DNA of 64,000 nt from Chelydra serpentina (lineage: Eukaryota; Chordata; Testudines; Chelydridae), in NCBI GenBank assembly GCA_037349315.1, contig JBAIAC010000027.1, positions 3,038,001 through 3,102,000 on the forward strand, read 5' to 3'. Below the pieces are notes generated by a model. It saw only the letters and a program-made list of their open reading frames with translations. It was not told the origin of the DNA and made no database searches. Positions 22,947 to 36,300 of the stretch are shown here, in pieces (position 1 is the stretch's first letter; every line of letters starts with the position of its first letter). A program made the position numbers and the translations under genes.

Positions 22947-23659
22947 CATACATTTATAAATCATTTGGATTTCTGTGTGTTATAGTGAGTCCAACTGAAA
23001 TTAATCAATGCTGCAGAACATCACTGGGCTAAAGTCAATAACCAGTATCAATTACTTATTAGGAAGGAACTATTACTGTCTTTCCAAAAGAGGTGGGTCC
23101 CTGGTGCATGACTAGTGCTCTAGGCAATATGATAATACAAATAAATAACAAGTACAGTATTATTTGAGAGCAGCTGTGACGTGGGGAAAAAGTCAAGAAA
23201 TTAAATCATGAACAAAATACAAATTCTTTGCTTTTAACTGCAGGTTTGGAAGGGTAAGTTAGAGCCCATACTGTGTGATATTGGTACATAATGGCAAACA
23301 CAGATTGAGAGTTTTGCTTGAATCATTCATAGGAAGTTACAGTTTACGGGCATTCTGAGCTATGTAATACTACCCATTTTTGTTTACCACAAATAAAGTT
23401 AGTATTGTCCTAATTGCACTATAGCAGACTGTTAAACTAAAGGACATATACTGCCTTCAATCCATGGCAGAACTCCCACTGAAGCCAGAAGGACTTGTGT
23501 CTATGAAGTGAGCAAGCACATTACACAACTCTGCTCCTTTTGGAGTCTCTTCCATTTATCTTAATTCATTCACAGTAACAGCATCTCTTATTTTGTGTCC
23601 CTTTTCCTTGGATGTAATACTTAGCATTTAGAAAGCAGTCCTCTTCAGAGTGTTTTTAA

Positions 23660-23815
23660 AACACTAATGAACACTTTACAAAATTCCTGTGAAGGGTTAA
23701 GTGGTAAGGCTATTTTATAGAAAAGGAAAATGGAGAGGTCAAGTGACTTGCCCAATGCCAGTAATCAGTGGAAAAAGACAGGACTAGAATTGGTTTCAGT
23801 GGCTGTGCTCTCACT
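23660..23815 (+). repeat. L2-like LINE 3' fragment
   Basis: The landmarks 'ttttatagaaaaggaaaatg', 'gagaggtcaagtgacttgcc', 'caatgccagtaatcagtgg' and 'ggactagaattggtttcag' follow the order of L2 3' ends. Old and diverged. Confidence 0.65.
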
Positions 23816-24579
23816 ACAAATCCATCCGTTTACTGGACATGATAGTTATTTTCTCATAAATAATAAAATGCATATACACACCCACAAATAAGCAATGTTC
23901 AGGCAAATTAAAGATTCCACATAGAATTCCTAATAAAAAGTAATATAGTAGTTATGGATTCCAGATTCTTATCTTACAATCTTATGTAACAAAATCTCAT
24001 GATGTAATTATGTTAAGAAAAGTTGCATCCAGCTATGAAAAAAACCTCAAGTTTACAAGAACTCCTGAAATTTTGGCTGGGTAGGGAAAAAATGAAGAAT
24101 CTTTTTCCTCTTTCCCGAATTAAAATTTTAACTATCTAGTTTTCTTTGCATATCCATGAACTACTCTTCTACTGCTTATTGTAGTTTGCAGATGTAGCCA
24201 GCAGACAAAATTAACTTCTTAATCAACAAACATGCATTTGTATCTCAACAACAAAAAAGTTATTAGGAGCATGGAGGGTCTTCTTGCAACATTTAAATCA
24301 TGGGTTGCTCTTTAAAATACTCTCCTCTTTAAGAGGGAAGTGTTTTAACAATAGCTTCTAAGGCCAAAGATCTCATAGTGAGGGCCCTTTATGAAATGGA
24401 GAGATAATGTATTCCACACTATGCCAGTGTTGCTGTACTCCTGAATGCCCAAAGTACTAACTAGAGATTGTGTCTGGTTCACATTGTAGGGGACATGAGA
24501 AGAAAACAGGGTAGACTCTAATATAGCTAGTGACAGGAATGACAAAAGCCAAAGAGCATTACAGCAGTCAAAAATAAGA

Positions 24580-25060
24580 TGCCATGTATTACATGCGGCG
24601 CCTCATGGTCTCAGACACCATCCAATGGTCCAGCGACATCTACAACAAACACGTCACCGGCCACCAACAGTACCAGGGGGCATGAGCCGGAGCGACAATG
24701 TGCTTCGACTACAAGAAAGAGACCGAGAGACTTTGCCGTTGGACCATATGAACTGGAACCATAAACTCACTGACAATTAGATCTCACCAAATGAGGGTCA
24801 ATCCATCTTCAGCATCGTATCGACTCATTATACTCCACACCTGAACATAACCATTATATGGACAACATACTCTCATATCTCAATGTCTGTACTTTGACCC
24901 ATCAGCTTTTACCCCCAATCTGGGATATTGCAGATTATGTATTCTTTACGCCACCCGATCTTGCACCGAATTTCGCAACCCTTGATCTGTAGTTATTCCC
25001 TGATAACCAAAAACTTCTATGCTTAAACTCTGTACCGTTCATTTTTAAAACATCACCTTA
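24580..25060. other. Unidentified CpG-rich patch, possible retrocopy or transposon
   Basis: Within an AT-rich, CpG-poor intron this ~480-base stretch has many CpG dinucleotides (for example gcggcgcc, agcgaca, aacacgtcaccgg, gccggagcgac, catcgtatcgac, cacccgatc, ttcgcaac). A plus-strand frame reads RLMVSDTIQWSSDIYNKHVT then GHQQYQGA. Another, shifted, reads MSRSDNVLRLQERDRETL then PLDHMNWNHKLTDN and a stop near 24780. The rest looks like an untranslated tail. I do not recognise the sequence. It could be a young processed copy or a fragment of an unfamiliar element. Confidence 0.4.
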
Positions 25061-27420
25061 ATGAAACTTTTTAATCCATTATCAGCAAAAATGGAATATG
25101 AGCATGACTTTTCCAGCTACACTTAGACTGCAAAATATAAATATATAAAAATTTCCGATTTATGAACAGGACGTTTCCATGAACACAGACTACAGTACAG
25201 TCAAACTCCTAACACACTTTAATAAAAATATTTCTGAAACATTATTCAATCTTAATATTAATAATTCAAGTTTGATTAAGAACAAATTTTTGCTGCAATT
25301 CTGAAAGCTGAACACTGGTTGCAGGTTAAACAATTTGGACCAATTTTTACAGGATTTTTAAAGCTATAATTAATTTTAAATTACCAATTTAAGTCATTTC
25401 TGGAAAGTAACTACTAAATTTAAAAGTAATGTTCCACCAAAGCAAGTTACTGAGTTAATAGGGTGCAATTTACAAAACCACTTATCCAGCAAAATTCTAT
25501 TCTAATCTCCATGCTGTAATTTAGGATGTTAAATAAAGTTGTTAATGTGAACAGAAATGCAAGGCCTGGGTTAAATGAAGCTATGATGTATTAAATGGAA
25601 GACCACGAGAGGTAATTAGGGCATGTAATGTTTGAAACATAATCTGTTCCTAAGGAAAGGGAACTCAGACTGTATTAACATCTGTTAAGTAGTATCTAAT
25701 CAGCAACCCTCTTACCTTGAAAAAAAGTGTGCTGTTCTAGAAGAGTATATACCACAAGCAAAAGTAAACATTTACAGAGTCCGCCCATTGGCTAGCAAAC
25801 AAGAAGTACAGTTCAGTTTCTAATTTCTCATTTGCTGTCTGCAGAGGCAGTCTCTGAGGGAGGAAACACTTTATCCCTCTTCAGCTACGCCTGTGGCTAA
25901 TGGAGGACTGGCATTCATATATCCTGAAGGAACTCCCACTCAGCCCTCGTTGGCCAAGGAAGGTCACCACAACATGAAATAGTGAGATCAGGGGAAGTCC
26001 TCCACTCATTGGTTAGTGAGGGGGGTGTAAACATTTTCTTGATTAAAGTATGGTTAAATTTGTGCTAGGTGATGGGTTAGGTACAACCAATGAGGGGATA
26101 ATTCAACACCTGTAGTTAGGTATTATGGTATTAACATTTCATATGAATTTTCACATGAAAAGCATACAATACTAGACAGCTTTCATTCTGAAGACATTTT
26201 ATGCATCTCCCGGTCTCCTCTTCATCACATCTCCACTCCCATTGGTTTCAAACAGGAGAAGAGCATATAGCTGAATACAACCACGAAAGAGAGCCCTCTC
26301 ATGAACTGAAAACTGGAAGCCATCCCTGAAAAATTGCTATCTAGAAAATAAGTAATAATAATCAGTCCAAATAGCATGATGGCAAAGTTCACAGAACATT
26401 GTATTTGAACGTAATTGCTCCTGTTTCATTTTGGCTTAGCAGCATTGTGTCACATGATCTCAACCCTCATAAATAAGAAATACTACACAATCATCCTTCC
26501 TGTTTAAGACACAGTCTGCTTTATCTATGCTTGACCAAGAGCTTAGGCACATATCAAAACTAATTATGACATAGAAGATTGCTTCTCTGATGACAGGCCA
26601 TCTCTAGCTAAAACTGCTTTTAAATAAATGGGACATGCAGGAAGTTTGCTGTGTGGTCACAGTTCTCCAACCTGCATCCTTCTACCATGCCCCATTTCTC
26701 CCTCTAATGGATATCAAAAGCACCAGATTTTAAAGACTATTTGAATTTGACCATTAAAGAGATATTGACTTAACAAATTATGATGTAGTATTAATAAACT
26801 AAATATTTCAGAAGAAAATAGAAGATGAGGAGCAATCATACAAAGTGACTAACCATACCACTACACTCAAATAGACCCAATATTGCCCAAAATGCTAATC
26901 CAGAGGATCAGATCATTGGAGTTTCTTTTGAGAAGCCCACCAACACACACTTGGAAAAAGACCAAACAAGAGGTTTAGATTAGTAGTACTTATTGCTTTA
27001 AACACTCTTCTAGAGAGAAATTTTAATTCAGGATATGGAAGATGCTCACTAATGTCAGTTCATACAATGTGAAACTAAGTTTATCTATTATGAGCTGCCC
27101 GGAAAGGTACTATAATGAGTGCTAGGAAAATTTTAAACTATGTCAGCCATTAAAGTTATTCCTGTTGTAAATGCATTTTTGCCCAACAATATTTCAAACT
27201 ATAAACAGTTATGCAGCAGATTTTCTTCTTTAAAATGTAACAAATACTTAAAGCAGTCTCTTACTAGGAACTCATTTAAAAGGACTGCATTACATGTACT
27301 TAAAATAGTCCTTTAGGAATCTGACTTTTTCCAACAAAACCAAAGAAATTAAGGTTTAAAATAGCTACTCCATCCTGAAGTCACCTCATAATTCAGCACT
27401 GAGTAATTTATCACAGAACA
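25061..27420 (-). other. NCOR1: NCOR1 intron 1, unannotated stretch
   Basis: AT-rich intronic DNA. No exon, RNA gene or repeat family was recognised. Confidence 0.7.
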
Positions 27421-27428
27421 CTCTAGGA

Positions 27429-28229
27429 CAGGGGAGTGGGCAAACTACAACCCACGGGCTGGATCCGGCCCGCCAGTCGTTTTAAGCTGGTCCTCGAGCT
27501 CCCGCTAGGGAGTGGGGTCTGGGGCTTGCCCCGCTCTGGAGCTGCGACGCTCCAGCTGGGGAGCAGGGTCGGGGGCCGCTCCATGTGGCTCCCAGAAGCA
27601 GCAGCATGGCCCCGCTCCGCCACTCCAGCTGGGGAGCAGGGTCGGGGGCCGCTCCACGCGGCTCCCAGAAACAGTGGCATGGCCCCCCTCCAGCTCCTAC
27701 ATGTAGGGGCAGCCAGGGGGTTCCACTCTGCATGCTGCTGTCACCGCCAGCATAACTCCCATTGGCCGGGAACTATGCGCAGAGCTGCGTGGCCGCGGCT
27801 CCGCATAGGAGCCGGAGAGGGGACATGGCCACTGCTTCTGGGAGCCACTTGAGGTAAGCGCTGCCCAGAGCCTGCACCCCATACCCTCTCCCCACACCCC
27901 TGCCCTGATCCCACTCCTGCCCTCCAAACCCCTTGATTCCAGCCCGGAGCACCCTCCTGTACTCTGAACTCCTCATCCCCAGGCCCACCCCAGACCGCAC
28001 ACTCCCAGCCGGAGCACTCATCCCCCCCCCGCACCCTACTCCCCCCCACCTGGAGCTTCTTCCTGCACCCTGAACTCCCCATGGCTATGCCCCACCCCAG
28101 AGCACACACCCCCAACCAGAGCCCTCACCCCCTCCTACACCCCAACCCCAATTTGTGAGCATTCATGGCCCGCCATACAATTTATATTCCCAGATGTGGT
28201 CCTCGGGCCAAAAAGTTTGCCCACCCCTG
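27429..28229. mobile_element. GC-rich hAT-type non-autonomous element
   Basis: An 801-base element. The left end is caggggagtgggcaaacta and the right end reverse-complements to caggggtgggcaaacttttt. The flanks ctctagga (27421-27428) and ctcaagga (28230-28237) are an 8-bp duplication with one mismatch. Just inside the termini are 'ggctggatccggcccgc' and 'tggtcctcgggcca'. This 'caggggtgggcaaac' family is abundant in turtle and crocodilian genomes as I recall. Long GC-rich open frames on both strands are not genes. The interior ends in a C-rich run of 'caccctgaactcc'-type repeats (27880-28140). Confidence 0.85.
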
Positions 28230-28828
28230 CTCAAGGACCATAGCAATCATTAATTCCATTGAGGCAATTTAAGAATAAAATAGCAGTCCCCAAGTGTAAA
28301 TCCCATTGCCTCTGTTGGTTTATTAAATTAGGTGGTATAGTGTATCTTGAAATAATCTAGTTTTCTTGTAAAAAATGGAACTTTCAAAAATGACAGCCTT
28401 TCATTAGTACAATAATAATCTCTAGGTCATATACAGTATAGTGCACCCCACCCATAAAAGCTATGGGATTAACACTTAATAGTATTTTTAAAATACTATT
28501 AAGGTCTACAATAAAAGAGTAAAGAAACAACAGAATCTTTACCACTAATAAGTATAGACAGTTGTCCTGTCAGGAGATATGCAAAGGCATGTATGTAGAG
28601 GTGGGCTCTTGGGTATCAAGCACACAGTGTTTCACAGAGTGCACAGAAGCAGAGGAAAATACAAGTTCAATTGGGCTCAAGACAAATTCAGGCTTACACT
28701 CCAGATACACAGACAACATTCTTTAAAATTAGAATTTTTAAAGAATTTAAAAGCAATACCAGACTTCTTGTCAAATACTCTATACCAAATTGAAAAGTGG
28801 CATGCCAGAGAACTATGTTGATGTGACC

Positions 28829-28848
28829 AAAAAAAAAAAAAAAAAAAA
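28829..28848 (+). repeat. A20 homopolymer
   Basis: Twenty consecutive A on the plus strand. It might be the tail of a retroposed sequence ending at 28828, but the preceding ~250 bases match nothing I recognise and no target duplication is evident. Confidence 0.8.
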
Positions 28849-29383
28849 GGCCATACGTTTTACTCCTCTTACATGGACACCCAGTATATCAGAACAAAAG
28901 CATCTAATAATTAGACAAGAATATATTCATCCAAGATAAAAATCTACAATGGATACCAACCAAGGTCAAGGATTCGCCTTTTTTTTTTTTTAAATAAAGT
29001 ATTTCTCCTAAATCTTGTCATGACTAAGAATACTAATTAGTTGTAGGTTGCGGTTTTGCACCATTACCCACTCATCCTTTCTTTGGATGAATAGAGTTTT
29101 GTAGTTGTAATGAATGTAACCTTCTAATGTCTCCAAATTAAACATGAATCAGTAGGTATACACTTTAAGATGAGGGATAGGTAAGTTTGTAATAAAATGT
29201 TCTGGATACAAGTTAAAACTATGTTCAAGCATTTGTTAGTCATCTGCCTTGAAATGAGGATGCTCTCATAAATGGTTTGCAAAGTTGTTATCCTTCATGG
29301 CGGCTTCAGTAAAGTCTCTACAGGAATTCTGCTGCTAACTTACTAAAGCAGTTTTTCACAATGCATCACCACCAGTTTCCCTA

Positions 29384-29411
29384 GAGCAAAATAAAATAAA
29401 ATAAAATAAAA
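29384..29411 (+). repeat. (AAAAT)n microsatellite
   Basis: About five tandem copies of AAAAT/AAATA on the plus strand. Confidence 0.85.
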
Positions 29412-32400
29412 AATCTATGGAGGCTATTTTTCCTCTCTTTCTCCAGGGATGAGTAGATACAGTATCACTTCAAGATGACTGCTGACAGGATTAACCAAAT
29501 TCACTTCCCCTGAACTAGCAGAAGGAAACAAGAAAATGACTTTAAGAAAGCATCACACCATGATGGACATGTCTTCTATTTTTTTATTATTATTTTTTTT
29601 CCTTTTAGAGGTATTCACACAAGGACAGTGAGAAAGTTCTCATTTTCATCTTTAGATAATCTGGTCAGCCAAAGCACCCGGAATTTTTAAATCCAGCCGG
29701 CAGTGATTAAATTTTTCTTGTCTGGGCTGAGTTTTTGATTGTTTTGAGCAGTTACACAATAAGATTTTTTCAGAGGTTGACTAATGCACCTTCCTACAAA
29801 TATAAGATCTCTATTTTGCAATAACCTTTGAAGTCATAAAGAGGTGAAGTCAGTCACTTTAAAAAAAACCACATAGACCAACATCCTCCTCAAGCATTAA
29901 GAAACAAAAACACTGCATATCAAAGCAGTCTAGATTAACTAATTGGGCAGCACTGTTTAAGTGTTTTGGACATGTGGTGAGTCAAGGACAAACATGTTTC
30001 CTCCTAGTATCCTGAGAGATCCTTAGCTCCAAAGTAAACTGAAATTCCCTGAATGTAGGCTAATACTCCAAGATGAAGCTCCATGAGGTCCAGGGGACTT
30101 CAAACTTGTAGCAATTTATCAGTGAAAATGGATAAAAATCAAGGCAACATAGTGAAGATTTTAGCATCATACACAATATCGTTTCTAGACAGCGAAGCAG
30201 AGAATTTCATTGTAACTGGGAAATGTATTGAGCACATTCCGGACTATCTGCATAATTTAGAAATAGACCAAAGTAAATATTTACAGACAGCAATGGTGCA
30301 TAGGTCAAAATTTTCATCTGGATCATTTACAGTGGAAGGACTATGTGGCACATGAAGTTAATGTATTCATTTTTCACTTGTGACTTTGGTTCAGATTTGA
30401 CTAAAGTTCAAAAATGCGTATAAGAGCATAAGACTAGCATTCAGGAAACATTTGTTCATGTTATCAAACCACTACACAGGTAGTATTCTTATTTACAATT
30501 GTATTGTACTGCATTGCACTTGCATGCACTGTACCTGGCTTCCAACTTCAATGATCATTAACATTCAATTTTTTTTAAAGTTAGCTATATGTGTTAAAAG
30601 AAAAACTGAATAATATTTTGGCTACTTAAGGAAATCCCCAAAGAAAAAGCAAATTTAAGGAGATCAAAAAAAATAAAGAAAAAGGTGGACTAAATATACT
30701 GCATACAAAAATGGCCCAGAGCTTTTAAAGCAAATTAGACAGACCCACACCAAACGAAGCATATGTTATACAGAGAAAAAGTTAGTGTGACAATCAATAA
30801 AAACACAATTCTGGCTGATTTTAGCCTATTGTTACATGTAACAAGATAAATATAACTGAAAGATTGAGGGAATGTTTTTTTTAATTGTGCATTTGACAGC
30901 AGTTTGTGTGGAGTCCATTTCCCCTGTTTGTAAAAGTCTCTCACCCACACTCACTGGGAAGATAAATATTTTAGAAGATAGAAAGATGTAATTATAAGGC
31001 CACAACAACTGGTGAAGAGAAACTGCAGAAAGATTCAAAGGCAGGTGTAGCTACTATGACCTCATTCTTTTGAAATCATATTTCTAGTTGAAGGTGTCCC
31101 TTTAAATAAAAAGATCAGAATGAATGGAATTTTGCATTAGAATTCTGTTAAATGTCAGAAAGCCTGGTGTGGATGACAAAATAAGTAACCTATATGGGTT
31201 CTGGGAGCATTTAGAATATATTAATTTCTATCCTGCTAAAACTATGGTGTATTTTGATATTTTAGCATCAGCAAACCCTTCATTACATGTTCAAAATACA
31301 TTCCGGTCAACCGTTGTTATCTGCATTGTATTCTAACCTACTGAATACATGAAAATAAATAGGAAAAACACTGCAGCACTTTCTCTGTCCACTTCCAAAT
31401 ACAAGTTATAATTCCAACAGCAAGAAAGCTCCCAAAAGTTGCTCATTCCCAGGTATCAGTAGTACATTTAGGTGAGCAATAACATGCAATACACTTTCAA
31501 ATGAAAAAACAAATTGCCCTGTAGATTAATTTATATCAAAAATTTAACCTCACCAAGAAACCTATATGAGAGAGCAATGCCAAGAAAAATTAACGACATA
31601 TTCACAAATAATTCCAATTGAAAATTGCCACAAAGAATCCACTTCTCTAAACTTTCCTAGCTTTAGGACAAGTTTGTACCTTTCCCCCAATACACACATA
31701 CTAGATTTCAGCTGACTAGAAATACACTTCAAATATACCGGTACTACTTTTTCAAATTTCATGGTTGTTTAGGCAAGAAGAAATGGCAAAACAACTGGTG
31801 TTTTACTGTACAGACTAAGGCCAACAAAAAATAAGATCTGGACACAGTCCTTATGTGAATAAACATACTATTGTAATATCTTTTTTATTGAGGGCCTCAT
31901 CACAAAATTATCACTATGTTAAAAAGAAAATATAGCACAACTTCTCCTCAAATAATAAAATCTATAGCAAAAAAATAAAATGAAATACATAAATCCAGTA
32001 TAGGTCCAGCACTCATTACCCATGGACTCCGTAGGTTTAAAATAGCATACAATGTAAATATATTGACACAAAGCCTCCCATTCCAAGTTAACTCACTAGT
32101 GACATGGGAAAATATCTACAGCCTGGATCCACTATTGTTTTTTCACTTAGGTTACATAGTTCTTTGCAATGATGAAGTAAATAGGATTGTTAAACACCAT
32201 CTTTTTCTAAGCATGAAAAACAAGAACTTCAGACAGCAATAAGTTTATTCAGAACTGCAGGTGTATTTACGCTTGTTTAATATTAAGAGCGGGTAATGTT
32301 AAACTGGACTGATGACCAATTACAATTAACACAATATACTTATACACAATAGGAATAACCAGTGTTGAAGAGTAGTAACTGAGTAGGCACAGAGATCTCT

Positions 32401-33240
32401 ACCATCAACTTTGGACAATTAGAATAAGCCACTTCCATTGTCTCCTGCAACACCACAGAGATGACAGAGACTGGGGATGTTTACAGATCCTAAATCAACA
32501 ATTCAGTGTCAGCATCAGCAGCAACCCCGCCCCCACCCCAGTGTGGGACTAGGGCAGGCAGCTCTGGGGCAGCAGCTGAACTTTCCAACCTGCAGCTTCT
32601 GTAAGCAGGACATCTTCAGAAGCTAACTACAGTACATCGAACAACCCCACACTCCTCTCCACGTTCCCAGAGGGTTGAGTCCCGCCCCACCCCCGGAGGA
32701 ACCGACATCCAGGAGAAGAGCGATGCTCGGTAATTTCTCCAGAAACCTCTTGGCAGCCGCCAGCCCTGCTACACCCCGGGCCTAATCCCCTCATCCCCAA
32801 ACACCTACCCCACCCCCGCTTCGTGCTCGCCCCTGCTACCCCCACCTCCCCACGAGCCAGTCACAGCTCACCCCCACCACCTCCCTACAAGCGAGTCTCT
32901 CTAGCCCCTCCCGCTGAAATCCCCTCCAGCCCCCCCTCTGCACCCCTCCCCCACCCTGCCCCTCCCATGCCGGCCCCACCCGCTCTCCCTACTCTCCCCG
33001 CCCCACCGCTCCAGGGGGTGGCAGCCGCACATTACCTGTCCCCGGGGAGGAAGGGAACGGGCAGGAGCCCCCTCCTCTTTACAGCTGCCGCGCTAGGCCC
33101 CGATGCCCGAAACGGCGGCGGTGGCGGCGCCTCCCCCCCAGGTTGTCCGGCGAAACCCTCCCCCTCTTACCGGCAGCGCGGCGCTGGAACGGAGCAGACG
33201 GCCGACGCTAGCTAGGGTTGGGACTCGCAGAGTCTCTCAC

Positions 33241-33330
33241 CTCAACCTCAGCTCCTCTGTCGCCGCCATCTTGTCTCCCCTCCCCCCGGCTCGGGCGGCT
33301 CCTCCCCCTTTGGCCAGGTCCTAACAGCTA
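33241..33330 (-). other. NCOR1: NCOR1 non-coding exon 1 (5' end approximate)
   Basis: A donor GTGAGAGA lies at 33240-33233 on the minus strand, directly after the exon end GAGGTTGAG. It sits inside the CpG island, ~22 kb from the coding start exon, as expected for NCOR1's untranslated first exon. The transcription start cannot be read from sequence; I place it somewhere between 33275 and 33330. The exon carries an AAGATGGCGGC motif. Support is position, donor quality and promoter context, with no transcript evidence. Confidence 0.6.
33262..33273 (-). promoter_or_regulatory. NCOR1: TISU/YY1 element CAAGATGGCGGC
   Basis: The 12 bases match the TISU consensus (S-A-A-S-ATGGCGGC) at every position and contain the YY1 core. 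TISU elements sit just downstream of transcription starts, acting both as YY1 promoter sites and as efficient initiators on very short leaders. Here the ATG (33269-33267) does not start NCOR1 but opens an upstream frame. Confidence 0.75.
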
Positions 33331-36300
33331 CATAACAAACCCGCACAGCCAGAGGCCCGTTTCTCGTTTTCTGCCCCCTGTCAGGGGCCGATCACAAGCA
33401 CTCGGCCTTTTCCTATTCTGCGTGGGAGCCCCAGTAACACCGGACTGGGCCGACCCGTTCCTGGGCAGCGGAAGGAGAGGTGTCACTATACTGCTGCCAG
33501 GTCCTGTCGGTTTGTGCAGCGGTAAAGGGCACCCCCCCCCCCGGGGGAGAAGGAGGGGGGTGTCCGCAGCATGGCCATAGGGGAGACTCACGGAGGGGCG
33601 GGGGGAGGCAGCCTTCGCTATTTAGTGGGGAGGGCAAGGGGGGTACTGACTATGGGGGAGCAGAGACATGGCCATAGGGTGGGGTCTAGGAATAGGGGGG
33701 GAGGCAAGAACACGATGGGGAACTCACCGTGAGAAGGAGAGAAAGGACATGGGGCAGGTGCCAGCCATTGATAATGGGTGGGGACAGTAAGCAGTGGAGG
33801 AGTGGGTTACAGTGTGACACTTGCCGGGGCGGGGGAATAATAATTTGTAGTCTTTTACTGGACAATATGTTGCACTAACACGAGCAGACCGAGTGTTGTC
33901 ATCTCACAATTAGCAATTCCAACACCTGATGATGCGACCTGTGCATTAAATATTAGCGGGTGCGGGATCGTTCTGTTTGCCAAGACCCTGCATGCAGGAG
34001 CAGAGCCTGCAATAGACTTTATTTTTTGGCGATATTTTATTAAACTAATAGGATCATGCCCAGAAAAACTGTCTTTCCACACACACACTCCAAATAAGGT
34101 CAAATCAATATATTTTATAATAGGTGAAATGTTTGTCGATGTATATGTATATGCTGTATATGTTGGGGGGAGGTATAAACAGAGAAGGCAAATCCAAATA
34201 CCATTCATGCACAACGTCAGTGTGATTAAAATAAGAGTGAATACAGCAAAGGGGAGAAAAGAGCTTTTACATGTTATCAATGCAAACAAGATGTTTTTAA
34301 AAATCCATCTGCAAGGCTGTTAAGATGTGAAAATTTGAATGAGTGAGAAATTAATTATTCCAATGGAAGTAGCCCAGCAAAATCCTTCAACACAAGTTAA
34401 ATCATTTTTAGAACTACCTTAAAAATTAATCCTACATTAAAGGAGTCACCCTCTGAAACTGAATGAGACTTGGCAAGTCTGCAATATATTTTACACTGTG
34501 AATGTTTCATACATGCTGTATAGGTTGAGGGGCAAGGGGAGAGAGAGAAAACAGAGAAATAGTCCTGCCAAGTCTCAATTTCAGGGAGACTCACATTTTG
34601 TAATGAATTTTGTGCTATTTTTCTCAAGCTTCTTCTAGTGAGGAAGGATTTTTTTAAAATGTCTTAGTGTGGCAATTAAAATGTCAGTTTTTCTTTTTAA
34701 ATATCCCTTTTCAAGTTGCCCACTGCAAATAAATTATCTGATAATTTTTTTAAACATGCAATTTTAAATGTGATAACACCATAGTGAGGTCCCAATTCTC
34801 AGGCATTCTTCACAGGAAAAAAAGGACTTTTAGTGGATGTAGTTTTTAATATTTTAGGGAGTGAGAGTCTCTGTTTCCATGCTCACATAGGCCGCATTGA
34901 GTGTGAAGGGCCCTGTTTCAATGTTGGGGGGGGGGGGCTGATGGTCCATATAATTACTGCAGATATTTATTTGGGGGTTGACACTCTAGCAGCTGGGTGT
35001 ACTTTGTTATTTTTATTATTATATTAGAATGTATGTATATGCAGTAATGGGACCCCATTGTGTTAAAGTGCTGTACAAGTTTGAGATCAGACAGTCCCTG
35101 ACCTAAAGAGTTTACAATCTATAATACCAAACCTGCAAACACTTACATGGTTAATTTTCTGGACTGTGAGAGGTTCTATTGATTTTAATAGGTTTACTCA
35201 CAATGTGTAAAGTTAAGCCTGTGCACAAATCTTTACAGCTTCAGATCCTAAATAGACAAGATAAACAGTAAAAACAAGATAAGCTACGGGTAAGATGTTA
35301 AATGTACATGTATTTTTAGTTTTTGGCTTTTTTAATGTTGGTTTTACCCAAACTGTGGTCCTTATCCTGCTCTACAATCCTATGTCCAAGTGGTTCAGAC
35401 GTTACCCTTGCTGACTACTCTTCTACCTTGCACATCCCCAGGAAAAACATTTTCTAATGTTAACTTATATCTTTTTCCTGTTTCTCTATTCGCTCCATCT
35501 CCCTCTCATGGTAACTTCAACCTCTAATCAGCACCCAAATGTCTTCTATTTCATGTTGTCACAGTTAAAATAGTTGTGCATCACAGAGGTCTGAACGTGT
35601 CTGGAATCTCTGAAGACATGCTCCTCTTACCCTACCATTCCTTCAGATCCATATGATTTAGAAGATTACAACCAACTCACATGGCTTCTGCAATCTACAT
35701 TAGAAGACAGCAAAGGGATAAACAAATTCCTACATTTATTATAGTATTTATATTTATTAGTATTTAAGTGTCAACTTCATGTATTTGGTGCTGTCCAAGA
35801 CACAAATAATAAAGACAGTCCTTGCATCAAAAAGTTTTTCAATGTAAGGTCATACCTGTAATCCTGCAACTTGATATGCATGAGTAGATCCCAGATTTCA
35901 GTGGAATTCAAGGGTCCATCCACATGGCTGTGACTGCAGGATCTCATCTGAGCCTCCAAACCACGAGGGAAGACCTTGGTGTGTAAGCTCTTTGGGGCGG
36001 GACTGTACTTCCTATGAGGTATGTCATCTAGCACATTCTTGGGACTATAGCAATACAAGTTATTATAAGCATTGTTAATTCATTTCTTGTGGACAAAGCC
36101 AAATACACGCATTGGTAGAGGTGATTTTAACAGGTGGGGTGACATTCACACGCATGTGGGGGCCATTGTGGCTCTGGTGTGGCCTTTTCTGATGTGCCAG
36201 TGAGGGGAGCCTGTGGAGTGGGGGGGATATTGGTGAGTCTGGAGCTGTTTTCTCTGTGCATGAATCCTTTCTGGGTGGAGTTCCCGCAAGGGGCTCATTT

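Larger units (their letters stand above)
28238..32500 (-). other. NCOR1: NCOR1 intron 1, promoter-distal AT-rich part
   Basis: A 4.2 kb AT-rich stretch. It holds an A20 run (28829-28848) and an AAAAT microsatellite (29384-29411). No exon, RNA gene or assignable transposon was seen. Confidence 0.7.
32640..33680. promoter_or_regulatory. NCOR1: NCOR1 promoter CpG island
   Basis: GC and CpG content rise sharply here against an AT-rich background: C-rich upstream arm 32800-33010, CpG-dense core 33030-33300, G-rich arm 33520-33680. It covers the inferred first exon and looks like a TATA-less housekeeping promoter. It contains the C-run/G-run junction at 33530-33546. Open frames across it are compositional. 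Confidence 0.8.

Noticed and set aside
27436..28115. Overlapping GC-rich open frames on both strands
   Set aside because: They fall wholly within an hAT element with defined ends and target duplication; compositional.
32823..33677. Proline/serine-rich frames in the CpG island
   Set aside because: Typical CpG-island artefacts on both strands; this is the NCOR1 promoter.
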